The notes under the pieces are model-generated. The model worked only from the letters and a program-made list of their open reading frames with translations. It was not told the DNA's origin and did not search any database. From Litomosoides sigmodontis (lineage: Eukaryota; Nematoda; Chromadorea; Rhabditida; Onchocercidae): a stretch of 64,000 bases of DNA. The position numbers were made by a program, and so were the translations under genes. Position 1 is the stretch's first letter. Each line of letters opens with the position of its first letter. This document shows, one piece after another, positions 27,144 to 54,912 of this stretch. The stretch covers positions 930,001-994,000 of the forward strand of contig OY718807.1 in the NCBI GenBank assembly GCA_963070105.1, read 5' to 3'.

Positions 27144-28521
27144 TCAATCATTTGTTTGTATTGCGTTTTTCTGTAGTGATCGTTTCAGTCGTAATTCCTT
27201 ATTCCATGATATAAACGGCTCTAGAGTAAACGAATCTTCTGTCGTTGTGAAGAATTCCTCCAAATCTTAAAGCGAATTGCAATATATTTATAAACAAAAT
27301 AGGAAGAAAAAAGAAGTAGTCCAACATAACATACTTTTTTGCTGTATTCCAAACTACAACACCATATCAGTTCAATTTTTCGAGGAAACGTCGTAAATAT
27401 TTAGTGTAACAATTTCACAAACACGAAATAACACACTTTTGTCGCAAATCGGGACTATCAATAGTGTTGAACTATCAGTAACATCAGTGATGTCATCTGT
27501 ATTTAGTAGAGCTTGAATGTTTTACTTTAAATATACCGCGATTACATACCAAAAGATTAGAATTCTTTGGAAACACCTTGGAACATAATGATTAGAAAAG
27601 TCACGCGGATAGGATCAATGAAGATCCAAACATTAAATATAAGTATGCTCACCTGTACCGTATTTTTGCTCGTAGTGAAAAGCTTGAACGATCATATCGA
27701 ATTTATCCAAATGTTTGACAATCTTAGCTTCCTTAGTTTGATTACCCTCATACTCCTGCCACAAAGAATACCAGTCTTCGCCAGCCTCAGGTGGGACCAT
27801 CTCCGTAATCTTCTTCATTGCCTACATATGATCATGTAATCATCAGAACTGCAAATTGACAAATGAAATGTAGACCGGATATTACTCTCACATTAGATCT
27901 CACGCAGCGTTACGTTAACTAATAAGCCATTGATCTATTATCGTCGAGAAGACAATTACTTCTATTTAACAATCAATAAGAACTCTGTATTCCATGCATT
28001 TCTGATTGCAATTCAAAAAACAGACCTCATCTTCCAGCTGATGCTTCTCCGTAGCCGAAATACCGCAGTGTGGAGTAATATCACCTATAATAGCTTCACC
28101 TAGATCATGTACCAATGTCATTCTGATACATTTAGCACGATCACAATCATCATCCATCAGCATTGCAAGTACTGCCATACGATACATATGACAAGCTACT
28201 GTTTCCGGCTCCGGAATCTAAAAATCTATCGATAAAGAAGCCAAACACAGCTAATTCAATGTCATGTGCTATCGAAAATAATTCTGCAAATGTCAAAAAA
28301 AGGAGAAACTGAATTACAGGCTACCACTATCAATAATTCCGTTTCCGGAACAGTGGCTGTTTGTAGATGTAGTCGTTCAGTGAAAAACTCATACATAAAA
28401 ATCGAAATAAAATCCGACTAACATTAAATTTTGTCCATCCAGTTCTTTTCAAATGCTTTAATTCATCTAGCGCCTTCAACAAGCTGAAGATATCTCCCGT
28501 TTCCACTCTCCTAGTTCCCAT
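27144..28521 (-). CDS. HDDC2-like HD-domain 5'-deoxynucleotidase
   Basis: HD-domain phosphohydrolase of the HDDC2/YfbR/YGK1 family; members hydrolyse deoxynucleoside 5'-monophosphates. Exons: 28521-28423, 28217-28026, 27821-27653 and 27265-27144; all phases fit, 193 residues against about 204 in human HDDC2. Features in order: LKRTGW near residue 25, HMYRMAVLAM (the first metal-binding His of the HD domain), LVHDLGEAIIGDITP (the HD pair and catalytic Glu), then KHLDKFDMIVQAFHYEQ (the distal metal-binding Asp region) and FTLEPFISW near the end. The family's key residues are all present. The start is the first ATG of the first exon. It is transcribed away from nth-1, with only about 260 bp between the two start codons. 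Confidence 0.93.
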
Positions 28522-28783
28522 TAGAGTGGCGACGAACTCGACTTCCAAAAATCAAAAGCCCACTACGTCCACTCAACTTTCGGGCTCGTTGTGTTTGTTA
28601 GTTCACGATGAACAGCATCGCAATGAAAATTTGTTATTCAGTTGGTTGATTGCTTGTTAAGCTGATGCTGTGGTCTCCAACTGTACTTTGCGGTAAGAAT
28701 TTCAAATTACACTCCAAAAAAGTAAATTTCAATTTATTTTCAGAATAGAGGAACGAACCGTTTCCGTTGGTATATTTCGGATA
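28522..28783. promoter_or_regulatory. Probable shared bidirectional promoter, HDDC2 homolog / nth-1
   Basis: Only 262 bp separate the start codons of two divergent genes, so regulatory elements are probably shared. A TTTTCAG acceptor at 28737-28743 precedes the nth-1 start exon and is either a cis-splice or a spliced-leader trans-splice site. It fits a non-coding leader, since an upstream ATG (near 28663) would run into a stop when joined. No TATA box was assigned. Confidence 0.5.
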
Positions 28784-30671
28784 ATGACGACACTAATGAA
28801 GAAACGCCGAAAAGTAGTAAAAGCGATGTTCGATAAAGGCGAGAACTGTTCAAAAGGTGGTGTCCATATATGGTATTTTTTGCTTATTCGTTAAACCACT
28901 TGCCTACTGTAACTAATTGTTCTAGAAGATAATGAGCCTGGAGGAGTGAGCTTGGAAGAATCACATTTATGGATGAAACATTTAGAAAATATCAAACTAA
29001 TGAGAAGTAACTGGGATGCACCGGTGGATAGTATGGGTTGTCATATGCTTGCTGATGCACTTGCTGAACCAAAGGTATTATATTTATGCGATATGTTTTG
29101 GGAAATTATCATGACACACTAATTAAGCACGTGGTGATAACTTTTCGTTAAATCATCTTACGAAAGGGAAGGAAAGGATCGTTGTGCTAGTTTTTTCGGT
29201 AATTTTTTGCAAGGTAGGTATAATCAGATATAATTTCTTTCTTGAAACTACATGTGTATATTTTTTTAAATAGTTTTGAAAACGAGGTGAGTAGATGTTA
29301 AACTATGTCCAAGTTCCCAATGACTACCGCAGAGTAATATGCTAACGAGTGCTTTGCCTAATTTCTGTAGTGTTTAATTTCTGAAATATTTGACATTTTT
29401 CTCGTATTTTAAGGTATTTCGTTTTCAAACTCTGTTGTCGCTGATGTTATCAAGTCAAACAAAAGATCACATAACTGCTGCTGCAATGCATGTGAGTCGT
29501 AATCCAGAGTTTGCCTTCAAGTTCACGTAAATTGCAAAAAAATTGAATTTAAATTGGTTAGTTAATGCAGGCGTTTTTACTAAATCAGTGGTTTGGTGTT
29601 AGTCGTGCAAACGAAATGTATTTAAATGGGATAATCACTATTTGTACGTGATTGTTAAGTTACAGCGGTTACGACAACATGGATGTACGGTTGATGATTT
29701 AATCGCAATATCCACGGAAGATCTTCAACAACTACTCATTCCAGTTGGTTTCTATAAGGTAAGAGATGGTAGCATCAATATTGGATAAGTAGTAGCTTCA
29801 GGACATGATATCGAGGTATGGGACATAATGTTCATTGCTTTTGAGGCTGTTCGATTAAAGAGTTTGTACAGATTTTTTCATATTCATTTTACTAGTAGCT
29901 CACACATGCTGCTTCTCCACTCGGAAGATTTTTAACATCTTATTCAAATGGTTATTCGTCCAAAAGTCTTTTGTTCCTTCAATAGTGTGCCAATTTTCTT
30001 TCGGACGAATTAAATGAAATATGTCCTCTCGTGTTTTAGAAGAAAGCTGCGTACGTCAAGAAGGTAGCAGAAATCTTAAAGGAGCGTTATGATAGCGACA
30101 TACCGGATACGGTTGAAGGACTTTGCTCACTTCCGGGTGTTGGCGAAAAGATGGCCTACCTTGCGATGTCCAACGCTTGGAACCAAATGGAAGGACTTGG
30201 TGTCGATACACATGTACATCGTATTAGCAACAGACTTGGATGGGTATGTTTTCGCTTAATCAGCCAATGAAAAGACAGTGTGCTGTAGTAATAATGATGC
30301 CGTGAAATTGGGAACAGCATCCCTGCGAAGTCTGTTCCTTCACACGTAGTAAAATTATAAATATTAAGCAGCATTTTACATTTTGTTAAGACTACTCATA
30401 ATATCAGTGAGTAAAATATCCAGTATAGAAGTCATAGTATGAGTGCATTATCCTTTATTTTGGCCAAAATTGATGTTTACAGATTAAAACTTCAAATCCA
30501 AAGGAATCTCGGATAGCTCTGGAAACATTGGTTCCACGTGAGCAGTGGCAAGAATTAAATAAATTGCTGGTTGGCTTTGGACAACAAACATGTTTGCCTG
30601 TTTTACCGAAATGTTCCGAGTGTTTGAATAAGGATACGTGTGCGGCTGTAGGAGTGAAGAAGAAACGATGA
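28784..30671 (+). CDS. nth-1: Endonuclease III homolog, bifunctional DNA glycosylase/AP lyase
   Basis: Base-excision repair enzyme that removes oxidised pyrimidines and nicks abasic sites, acting in nucleus and mitochondria. Exons: 28784-28856, 28926-29074, 29414-29491, 29666-29758, 30040-30243 and 30483-30671; all phases fit, 261 residues. The N-terminus [13 protein letters not shown] is basic. [15 protein letters not shown] marks the start of the catalytic fold, LPGVGEKMA is the helix-hairpin-helix motif with the catalytic Lys, and [15 protein letters not shown] holds the catalytic Asp. The C-terminus carries the 4Fe-4S ligands as C-x6-C-x2-C-x5-C ([17 protein letters not shown]), followed by a basic tail. 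The chosen ATG is the first in frame in its exon. All catalytic residues are intact. Confidence 0.96.
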
Positions 30672-31189
30672 CATTCCAAATCAAAATTTTCGGTACCATA
30701 ACGTCCATTATATTCGTATCTTGTATGTGATCTCTTTGTTCATATAAAAGTATATAATTTTCAATTTTCATACGTTCGCTCCAGATATTTTTATCTTTTT
30801 GGATACCCTCACAACACAGAGTCCTGTGTATTTGTTCGTACTTTCGTATTATTCATGCTTTAACGTTTTTATCATATAACTGGTTTATCCAGTTCAAATG
30901 TTCTCTAGTTGTTCAAATTGATAACTTACTATTATTTGATTAAAATTAAACAATTACAGTAACAACTAAAGTAAAACGGTATTTACTGTCACAAGAGCAT
31001 GAACAGGAATAACGACAAAACCCGTAATTAACTATGTTATTCATTAAGCATTAAGTAGTCAACTTTGAATATTAATGTTATCTATGATTTCATTTTTCGC
31101 CGCATTCACTATCGAGTAGAATGCTTTATAGCGTATCAGATTCTGAGGGGGATGTGCATACAAAACAATCTACCGACGAGTACAAAACA

Positions 31190-41552
<10,363 letters not shown>

Positions 41553-42860
41553 ATTAATTGAACGTAAAGTGAATTTGTAGACTAAATTATTCACGAAAAA
41601 TTCGGAAAATCATCCGATACGAGAGCTGAAAGAATTTGAATCTAACTAATGTTACAGTTGCTGAGTTGAAAGCTATAGAATAAATTGAAGAATCAGTTGA
41701 TCAACAACTATTTCAAATGCATTTTAAGGTGTGGCTTGCTAACATTAGACAATATGAACCATCAGTTACTGCTTAATTTCAAACTGGTTGTTTTGCAGGT
41801 AATATCACACGTCTTTGAGCGCCTGTGCAAGATTGGATCTGAGAATATACGACATCTCTACCGCCTTCATTACATATTTAACTTGCAGCAAATACTTTTG
41901 CTTGATAGATAATCTATTATTTACACACTAAAACTATACAATTCTGTATTTTTAAGTATAAAAATGGAAATTCTATCGATGTAATTATTACAGGTATACG
42001 ATTATAAGTTTCCAATCGATTAGAAAACCTTGTCGTAAATAAGGATAAATTTGGGCACAAAATTGCATGTGAATAAGCCAAAATTGGCACTTTTTGGGGG
42101 AAGAGAGAAGGAGAGAAAGTAGAGAGGATCGACCCCGGAAATACCGCAGTAGGGAGAGAGAGAGAGAAAAAAAAAAGGGAGAAATTTTAATGGATGAGTT
42201 GGGGAATATTTATGGCAAAAATAGGTTATTGTATACGGCAACCAATTTTGGTTTACTTCAGTACTTCATTTATGCTACTTAAAATGACGGCGGAAGGGGA
42301 AAAAAGAAAAAGCAACTGTTCACCTCACGCAATTCAATTCAAACGCAGAAATTAATGACAACCGGACCTTCTATTCTCCCATATTTCACGATGTACGATC
42401 CGCAAATTACTTATCGGTGTGCAAGTTTGGTTGTTGGTTGTTAAGATGCTGGTAGCTTTAAGAGGATTTCAATTGGAGGTAAAGGTGAGGTAGCCATAGG
42501 AGTAGGTATAGAGTTAACTCAACAGAAAGTATGTGTAGAGGTGTTCCGAAGTAGTAGTACGTGTATGATGTGTTTCTTATAAAAATAATTTAAATATATT
42601 TCAGTGAACGAGAAAAGTGAGCTACCGGTTGTTTTCCGAGTTGCTTTGTGACAGACACTACGAATACACCCGTAAATGCGTGGTCCTTCACTCTAACTGC
42701 TTGTATGTGTTTGAAAAAAGTGCATGTTTCTGTTTACGTATATAAACTTGAATTTTTACTATATTCAATTATTTAAATCATTACATTCATAGTGCGGACT
42801 TTAGGATTGATACAAGGAGGCTTTAAAATAGTAAGTGCTGGTAGTCATTGTGATAAACAT
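41553..42860. promoter_or_regulatory. Divergent intergenic region between rpc-1 and the WDR5 homolog
   Basis: About 1.3 kb separates the start codons of the two head-to-head genes. It contains a GA-rich run near 42100-42185 and no supported coding exon. Short ORFs at 41685-41912 and 42094-42282 (+) have no recognisable content. Any 5' untranslated exon of the WDR5 homolog would lie here. Confidence 0.5.
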
Positions 42861-45710
<2,850 letters not shown>

Positions 45711-46490
45711 TTTCTTTGATATATATACATATTTATATTTTTATATCTCTCAGAACATATGATACTGCTAGCCGGCCATATTCAAATATTTAAATATTAT
45801 TTTTCATGATGTCGATCATAGCAAATCTTTTGAAGTCTTGAAAAAATCTCGGGAACGTTGTTTGGATAAGCGTTATTGTTTTCTAATTTATTGTTTATTT
45901 ATAGTTATAGCATATATTCAATATGTCATTATTGTAAGTGCCTACTTCCACTATATCTGGGTAATAGAAACACTTCTGATGAAAAGATGAAAGTTACCTA
46001 AAACAGATTTTTGAGATTTTTAGAAGTGAAAACTGCTCATTTTCTGGATCATTGGTTTCGCAATAAGTTTGGACTGCTTGTTAAGTATTTTCGAAATTCA
46101 CTCCTTTACACTATTTTCTGTTTGTTTTTATGTGAAATTAGTTTTGTTTATCGTAGAAATAATTGTTTTCTGCGGCATATCTCTCAGTTTGTTTTTGATA
46201 CTCATCATTCTTGACATTTTTCTTACAGGTGACGATAAAATTGAAGTTTTCGATCCGGTCATTGAGACCAGTCGAAATAGTGAAATAAAAATTATACCAA
46301 TAATAAAAGTTTCAAGTTCCGACAATTTAAAGGCCCATCTCATTCTTTTGCACTTTTTTTTGATATATGGTGCAAATTATCCTTTTAGCCCAAATATTGA
46401 GTGAATAGAGGCTAGCGAAAATGTGATTTGATTTTTATTGATATCAAGTGGATGTAACAGTAACGAAAACGGCAAAACATGACATAAGTT

Positions 46491-47228
46491 TCACTTCTTA
46501 TTAGGATTTAGCACTTCTAAAGTATTTTCTGCAGCTAAGTCGGTTGTCTCGCTTCCCATACTAGATTCTTCCGATTGGACAGATTCATCCACAGCACGAC
46601 TTGTATCCATATCTCCCTCCTGCAGTACCACTTTGAGATTTCATTTTTTATTCCAATTAATTTAGTAAGGATAGTTTGACAGTTAAGGAATCGAATGAAC
46701 TGAATTAATGCTATGATAAATTGGCTATGACGTATGGTACATAATTCATAGATAAACTGGACACGATTATAGAAGTTGAAAATAAGTCGAAGTGCAGGTA
46801 GTTTTTTCGCTTTCCTTACTTACTGCATCACAATAATCCGGTGAGGAAGAACCGGTTATAACTTCACAAGACATGCTAAGTAAGACTGTAAGCTCAAGGA
46901 GCGTGTTGGCCTCTGTTTATATATAGCGCTATGAAAGAATGATCCTTTTATAACTCAGAAAATGTCGTTTCTTTTTATTCGTATTATTACGGTGTTTTCT
47001 CATAAACAAGATAGGTGCAGTTGAATTATCGTCGATTCAAAAAAAAAAAACTGAAAAGTAGTTTTTTCTAGAACTTACCTTATCAATTTCAACTTTAACA
47101 TCTCTTTCATGTTCAGCAGCCGTACCAATTTCCTGTTTCAAGACACCTTTCTCATTCCACTCGAAAGGATCCGATCTGCCAATGTCGAATTCACTTTTTG
47201 CAAACAATTCGATTCTATCTTTTAACAT
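46491..47228 (-). CDS. Small acidic protein of unknown function, alternative first exons
   Basis: Two exons join in phase: 47228-47079 (MLKDRIELFAKSEFDIG... ending EIDK, GTAAGT donor) and 46619-46491 (EGDMDTSRAVDESVQSEESS... ending NPNKK, stop), giving 92 residues. A second possible first exon, 46874-46824 (MSCEVITGSSSPDYCDA, GTAAGT donor, TTACTTAG acceptor directly before CATG), splices to the same last exon in phase and would give 59 residues. The protein is acidic, Ser/Glu-rich and probably disordered, with no signal peptide or membrane segment. I do not recognise a family. The start lies 229 bp downstream of the kinase gene's stop on the same strand. Confidence 0.6.
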
Positions 47229-47456
47229 TTTCACTATTTCAATCTTTTTCCTTCTTACTCCCTAACTGCTGCTATCCAATCAGTAATTCATCATTCATAA
47301 TTTCGTCGTAAAAACGTTTAGTTTTGCTCGAACTCTTTATTAAATTGCATAATCTAAGATTGGAGATTTCCAGTAAAACTTGTTTTAAGAATAGTTTGCA
47401 AAAAGTGGTCTAAATTTTCTCATCCATTGAAAACAATGAAATTAATTCATGAAAAT

Positions 47457-51025
<3,569 letters not shown>

Positions 51026-53230
51026 TATCTGTAACACTGCACCTAATTATTCAAATTTCAAAAATTATTCCGGTATTGAATTTTTATTTTTTAACAGTTT
51101 ATTGCGAAGCAATTGTTTAAAATTATTGCGCATGCAGCACTTGATAGAATGTATGAACATGCATTAAATTTTAGCAATTTATTCGAAATAACTTTTACAA
51201 ATTCTACAATTTCAATCGATTAATATAATTTTAGAATAATGTGCGTCAACTGTCCCTTATATCCATTAATTTGGATATTGCATTAAACTAATTTAGGCGA
51301 CATCTGCGCCTATTAAGCCTCTTTTGGTTAATGTATAGTAGTATGGAAAAATTATCGCTTTTCCTCGCAGTGAGAGGTTTGGACAGGCTGAGACAAAGCG
51401 AGAGAGAGAGGGAAAATAGTATGCTAAAATGATAGAATTAGCCTTCCCTGTAATGGTACAAACTTTCGATAACTTATGAAACGGCCAAATTTAAATTTAA
51501 ATGCAAAACTCAAATTTTAAGCATCCAACCTTGAAATCTAAATTTTACGTAAATTGAAGAGTAATTCCTTTCTCGTATGGAGTGACGATGAAGAGAAATA
51601 AAAATGAGAAATCAACTGATCAAATCTTATTTCACAAAATTTGTAGAAAATATCTCTCATCAACTGAATTTGAACTGTTAAGAATTAAGCGATGGAAAAG
51701 CTTACGAAATTTTCTAAATGATTTGCTTGTTGGAACAACAAATTCCGAAAAGATAAAATAAAATGCACAAATCTGACGGAAATTAGGAACACTTCGAGCT
51801 AAGCTTTCTGTCACGAACAATAGAAAAGCAAATGAGTCTTAGCGTACATTTCACGCATTTATAGCATTCACACGTTTGTCATGCAAATTTGCGATTTGCA
51901 TGACATGCAAAGACTTCTAATTGTTATTCCTCTATTTCCCATTCAGTACGATCATAAGGTAAAATGCAGGAATAGCAGTTGTAAGTTGAAGAATAACACG
52001 CTTATAGAACCAACGGTACTGTAGGAATGCTGGGTACTGTTGCTGCACGAGGTTTTGTCTTATAGTAATGCACATGCAAATTATTCCGTTTTTGAGATTT
52101 CGAAGAAATGTATGGGGGAGAGTGGTTTGGAGGAAATTGATGGATAACCTTCTGTATATGATTTTAATCTATCATTTCATGAATTTAGAGTAACTGTGTC
52201 AAGGGTAATACGTTGAGGAAGCAGTTCCGAGGATGATGAGCTGTAAGGGACCATAATGAAAGCTTGACTTTGCTGGAACTGACTCATACACTTTCACTTT
52301 AAATTTAAATCATTGAAAAGTAAACGAAAAAAGGCGTACATTTCATGTAGCTAGCATTTCTCTTGCCAGTAACTTACTAATTTCACCTAAAAAAACTACC
52401 AGAATTTAAATGTATACCTGAAGACTAAAGCGTAATTTCATATAGTTGCAGACGTGAAAATAAATTACGCAATAAAAAATTCAACGGCTAATTAACCAAA
52501 TAATTAATTAGCATATTTGTTGAATGCGATTGATAAATTGATTGGAAGCGAACTCGCAGCATTATTTAATTAATTGCAAATCTCGATTATCAACGTTAAA
52601 ATGCATGCAACTTTCCCTGACGTTCGTATCAGTGAGGTCTTCACTTGCTGACTCATTGAAACTCATTGAAAGTTAAAATTAATAAAAATTTTCTAGTGGA
52701 AAATTTTAATTTTATCTATCATTTCACATACTTCGTACGCGTCCTTCCGTGCATATTTCTAACATTAAAATAAATCACACATGACCTGCTCTTCTCATAA
52801 TCTTATACGTCATTTACTTTCACGTATTTTATTTGAAAAGAACGTTTAGTGATTACGTCACCTTGGCTACAAATTCCACGCGTTTCCTTGGTGATCAGGG
52901 ATGATCGCACATCAATCATTTGAAACTTTTGTTTGCTCCTTGTTAAACACTAGCAAAATTCTTGTCTTTCTTTCTCTGCTTTTTTCCTCCTTTTTTCGCA
53001 AAGTTCGTTACGTTTAATTGTGAGAGGAAAGTGAATGAGTGTAGGAGTGGAGCGGAGTGAGGCAAGTGAGGCGGAGGGGGAGAGGGTTCGTTCAGTTAAG
53101 AGTTGATGAAATGGTTGACATGGAAAGAAATTCATGCAAATAACAACTGAGAGGAGGCGGAGGAGGCAACTAGCATGGATGACATCAACTAACTACTACT
53201 ACCTTTCTCTCATATGACATCAGCTTCTCT

Positions 53231-53290
53231 CCCCCTCCCCCTCCCCTCCCCCTCCCCCTCCCCCTCCCCCTCCTTCTCCCTCCCTCTCCA
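53231..53290. repeat. CCCCCT-type pyrimidine repeat
   Basis: Nearly pure C/T sequence made of repeated CCCCT and CCCCCT units. Proline/serine-rich ORFs across it are artefacts. Confidence 0.9.
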
Positions 53291-54155
53291 TTATGCAGGG
53301 GTTTTTTATTGCAAAATAACTAACCTCACGTACGATTCTATTGACTTTCAACCGAATTTCCTTCTTTTCTTATCAAAAAGTGCGGCTGTGAGCGTGGGAG
53401 AGGGGAGCGAGGATGGCAAGTGAAAGCGGAGAGTTATCGTGCATTTTGCTGAGATTGAAAATCGAAGAAATCAATAGGCCGGCCTACTGGGATTACCTCC
53501 TCGACTGATTCCGAAGGAGCTCAGCCAGTAGTAGCGAGTGACGTCGACATATCGACGTGAGACGACTCTTACACAAAGTATCTCTCCGCTCTACCAAGGT
53601 CAGCAGATAAGAAGATCAGCGTTAGTGCTTAGCACTGATGAATAGCGCCACCGTTTCGCATGATTTCATTCATCAAGGAGAAATGGGAAAATGGGAAAAG
53701 GAAAGTGACATTTGTTAGTTAAAATCGAAAGTGATTTTATCCACTCTGTTCCTCCTCTCTTTGGTTAGCTATAATTTGAGAATTATTTAATTGGCTAAAA
53801 TGAAATTTTGCTTCATAGGAGAGGGGCAATGTAATCCCTCTTAGTTGAGAGGAGCTGGCGGCCGAGGAGCACATTTCACTTTCATCTCACTTTCCCTTCT
53901 TCATTCTTCTGTTCGACTCAAGGAGTAATATCCCTTGTTAACATGAAATATATCTTGCAGGAGAGATGAAGTAATAAAAAAAAGAGACAGCGGGAGAGAG
54001 ACAGACTGAGAGAGGGGATGAGTCATTGAAATGGATAGAACTGAGGTGAAAACGAATGAAGTGATATCTGAGACATCGTTCTCTTGGTAGAGGCAGAGAA
54101 AGAGAGAGGGAGAGACTGTTCTCGCCTCGATAAGACAAGGCGAGCAAGTTGTGCT

Positions 54156-54181
54156 CATCCTCCTCCTCCTCCTCCTCCTCT
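54156..54181. repeat. TCC trinucleotide repeat
   Basis: About eight and a half TCC units in the region upstream of the toca gene. Confidence 0.9.
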
Positions 54182-54269
54182 TCTGCTAACTAAACTGTTC
54201 GCATGCTATCGACCGGCGGCTCCTTTCGGCTATCGATTTAGCTGACCAATTCTCTTCGTGTAATTGCGT

Positions 54270-54293
54270 GTATGTGTGTGTGTGTGTGTGTGT
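54270..54293. repeat. Short GT microsatellite
   Basis: A run of about twelve GT units about 620 bp upstream of the toca start codon. Confidence 0.9.
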
Positions 54294-54912
54294 CTGTGTA
54301 CTTGTCACTATAAAATATCATTACGAAATGTTTTCGTAACCGAAAAATATTTTCAGAAAGTTTTCCTGAACTTATAAATGAATTTTTACAGTATAAATGT
54401 ACTAAAATTGGAGTCTCTGTCAACTATGAATTGGTCTTCTTTTTTGGGTCAATTAAAATAACCAAGCAGTATTTGTGCACGTTACATGTAAATTTTTGAT
54501 ATAATTAAGTGATCTTTGATGTGTCATCTAGTGTTGGTAATGAAAAATGATCATTTTGGGGAGCGATAGATGGATTAATTGACAAAAGGTTTCAGTTTCA
54601 GTGATAGCAACTAGTAGTAGGATCGTTCATTTTTTTACATTTCATTTGATGCAATGTGCTTGTGCAAGAAACTCGAGCAGTGCTACAGTTTTCGTATTTT
54701 CTTTTGAAAAATTTATTCTACCTCAAGTTTCCTCATATATTTCACATTCATAGGTCATATTCCTGTGATCATCTTTTTGTCATAAGTGACAGGTTAATTG
54801 TTAGGCTGGACATATATCCGTTATAATTCGCAAATGTATTCTTGCAGTGTTTTATGCAATGTGCACCACATTACACAGTGGCAACGTTTGATGGGCAATA
54901 CTGTACTGAATA

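Larger units (their letters stand above)
51026..54912. other. Gene-free region upstream of the toca gene
   Basis: Almost 4 kb without a recognisable exon on either strand. The first half is AT-rich. From about 53.0 to 54.3 kb the composition changes to strand-biased purine or pyrimidine tracts: GGAG runs near 53040-53090, CCCCT repeats at 53231-53290, GAGA near 53985-54115 and a TCC run at 54156-54181. A GC-richer, palindrome-bearing patch lies at about 53450-53660. This is probably promoter or 5' regulatory DNA of the toca gene. Confidence 0.5.

Noticed and set aside
42487..42494. TGAGGTAG, the let-7 family seed sequence
   Set aside because: No complementary arm was found within hairpin distance, and the following bases do not match known let-7 family members.
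46069..46404. 111-codon ORF with hydrophobic N-terminus just past the WDR5 homolog
   Set aside because: Lies in the probable 3' flank, is T-rich, has no recognisable domain and no spliced partner.
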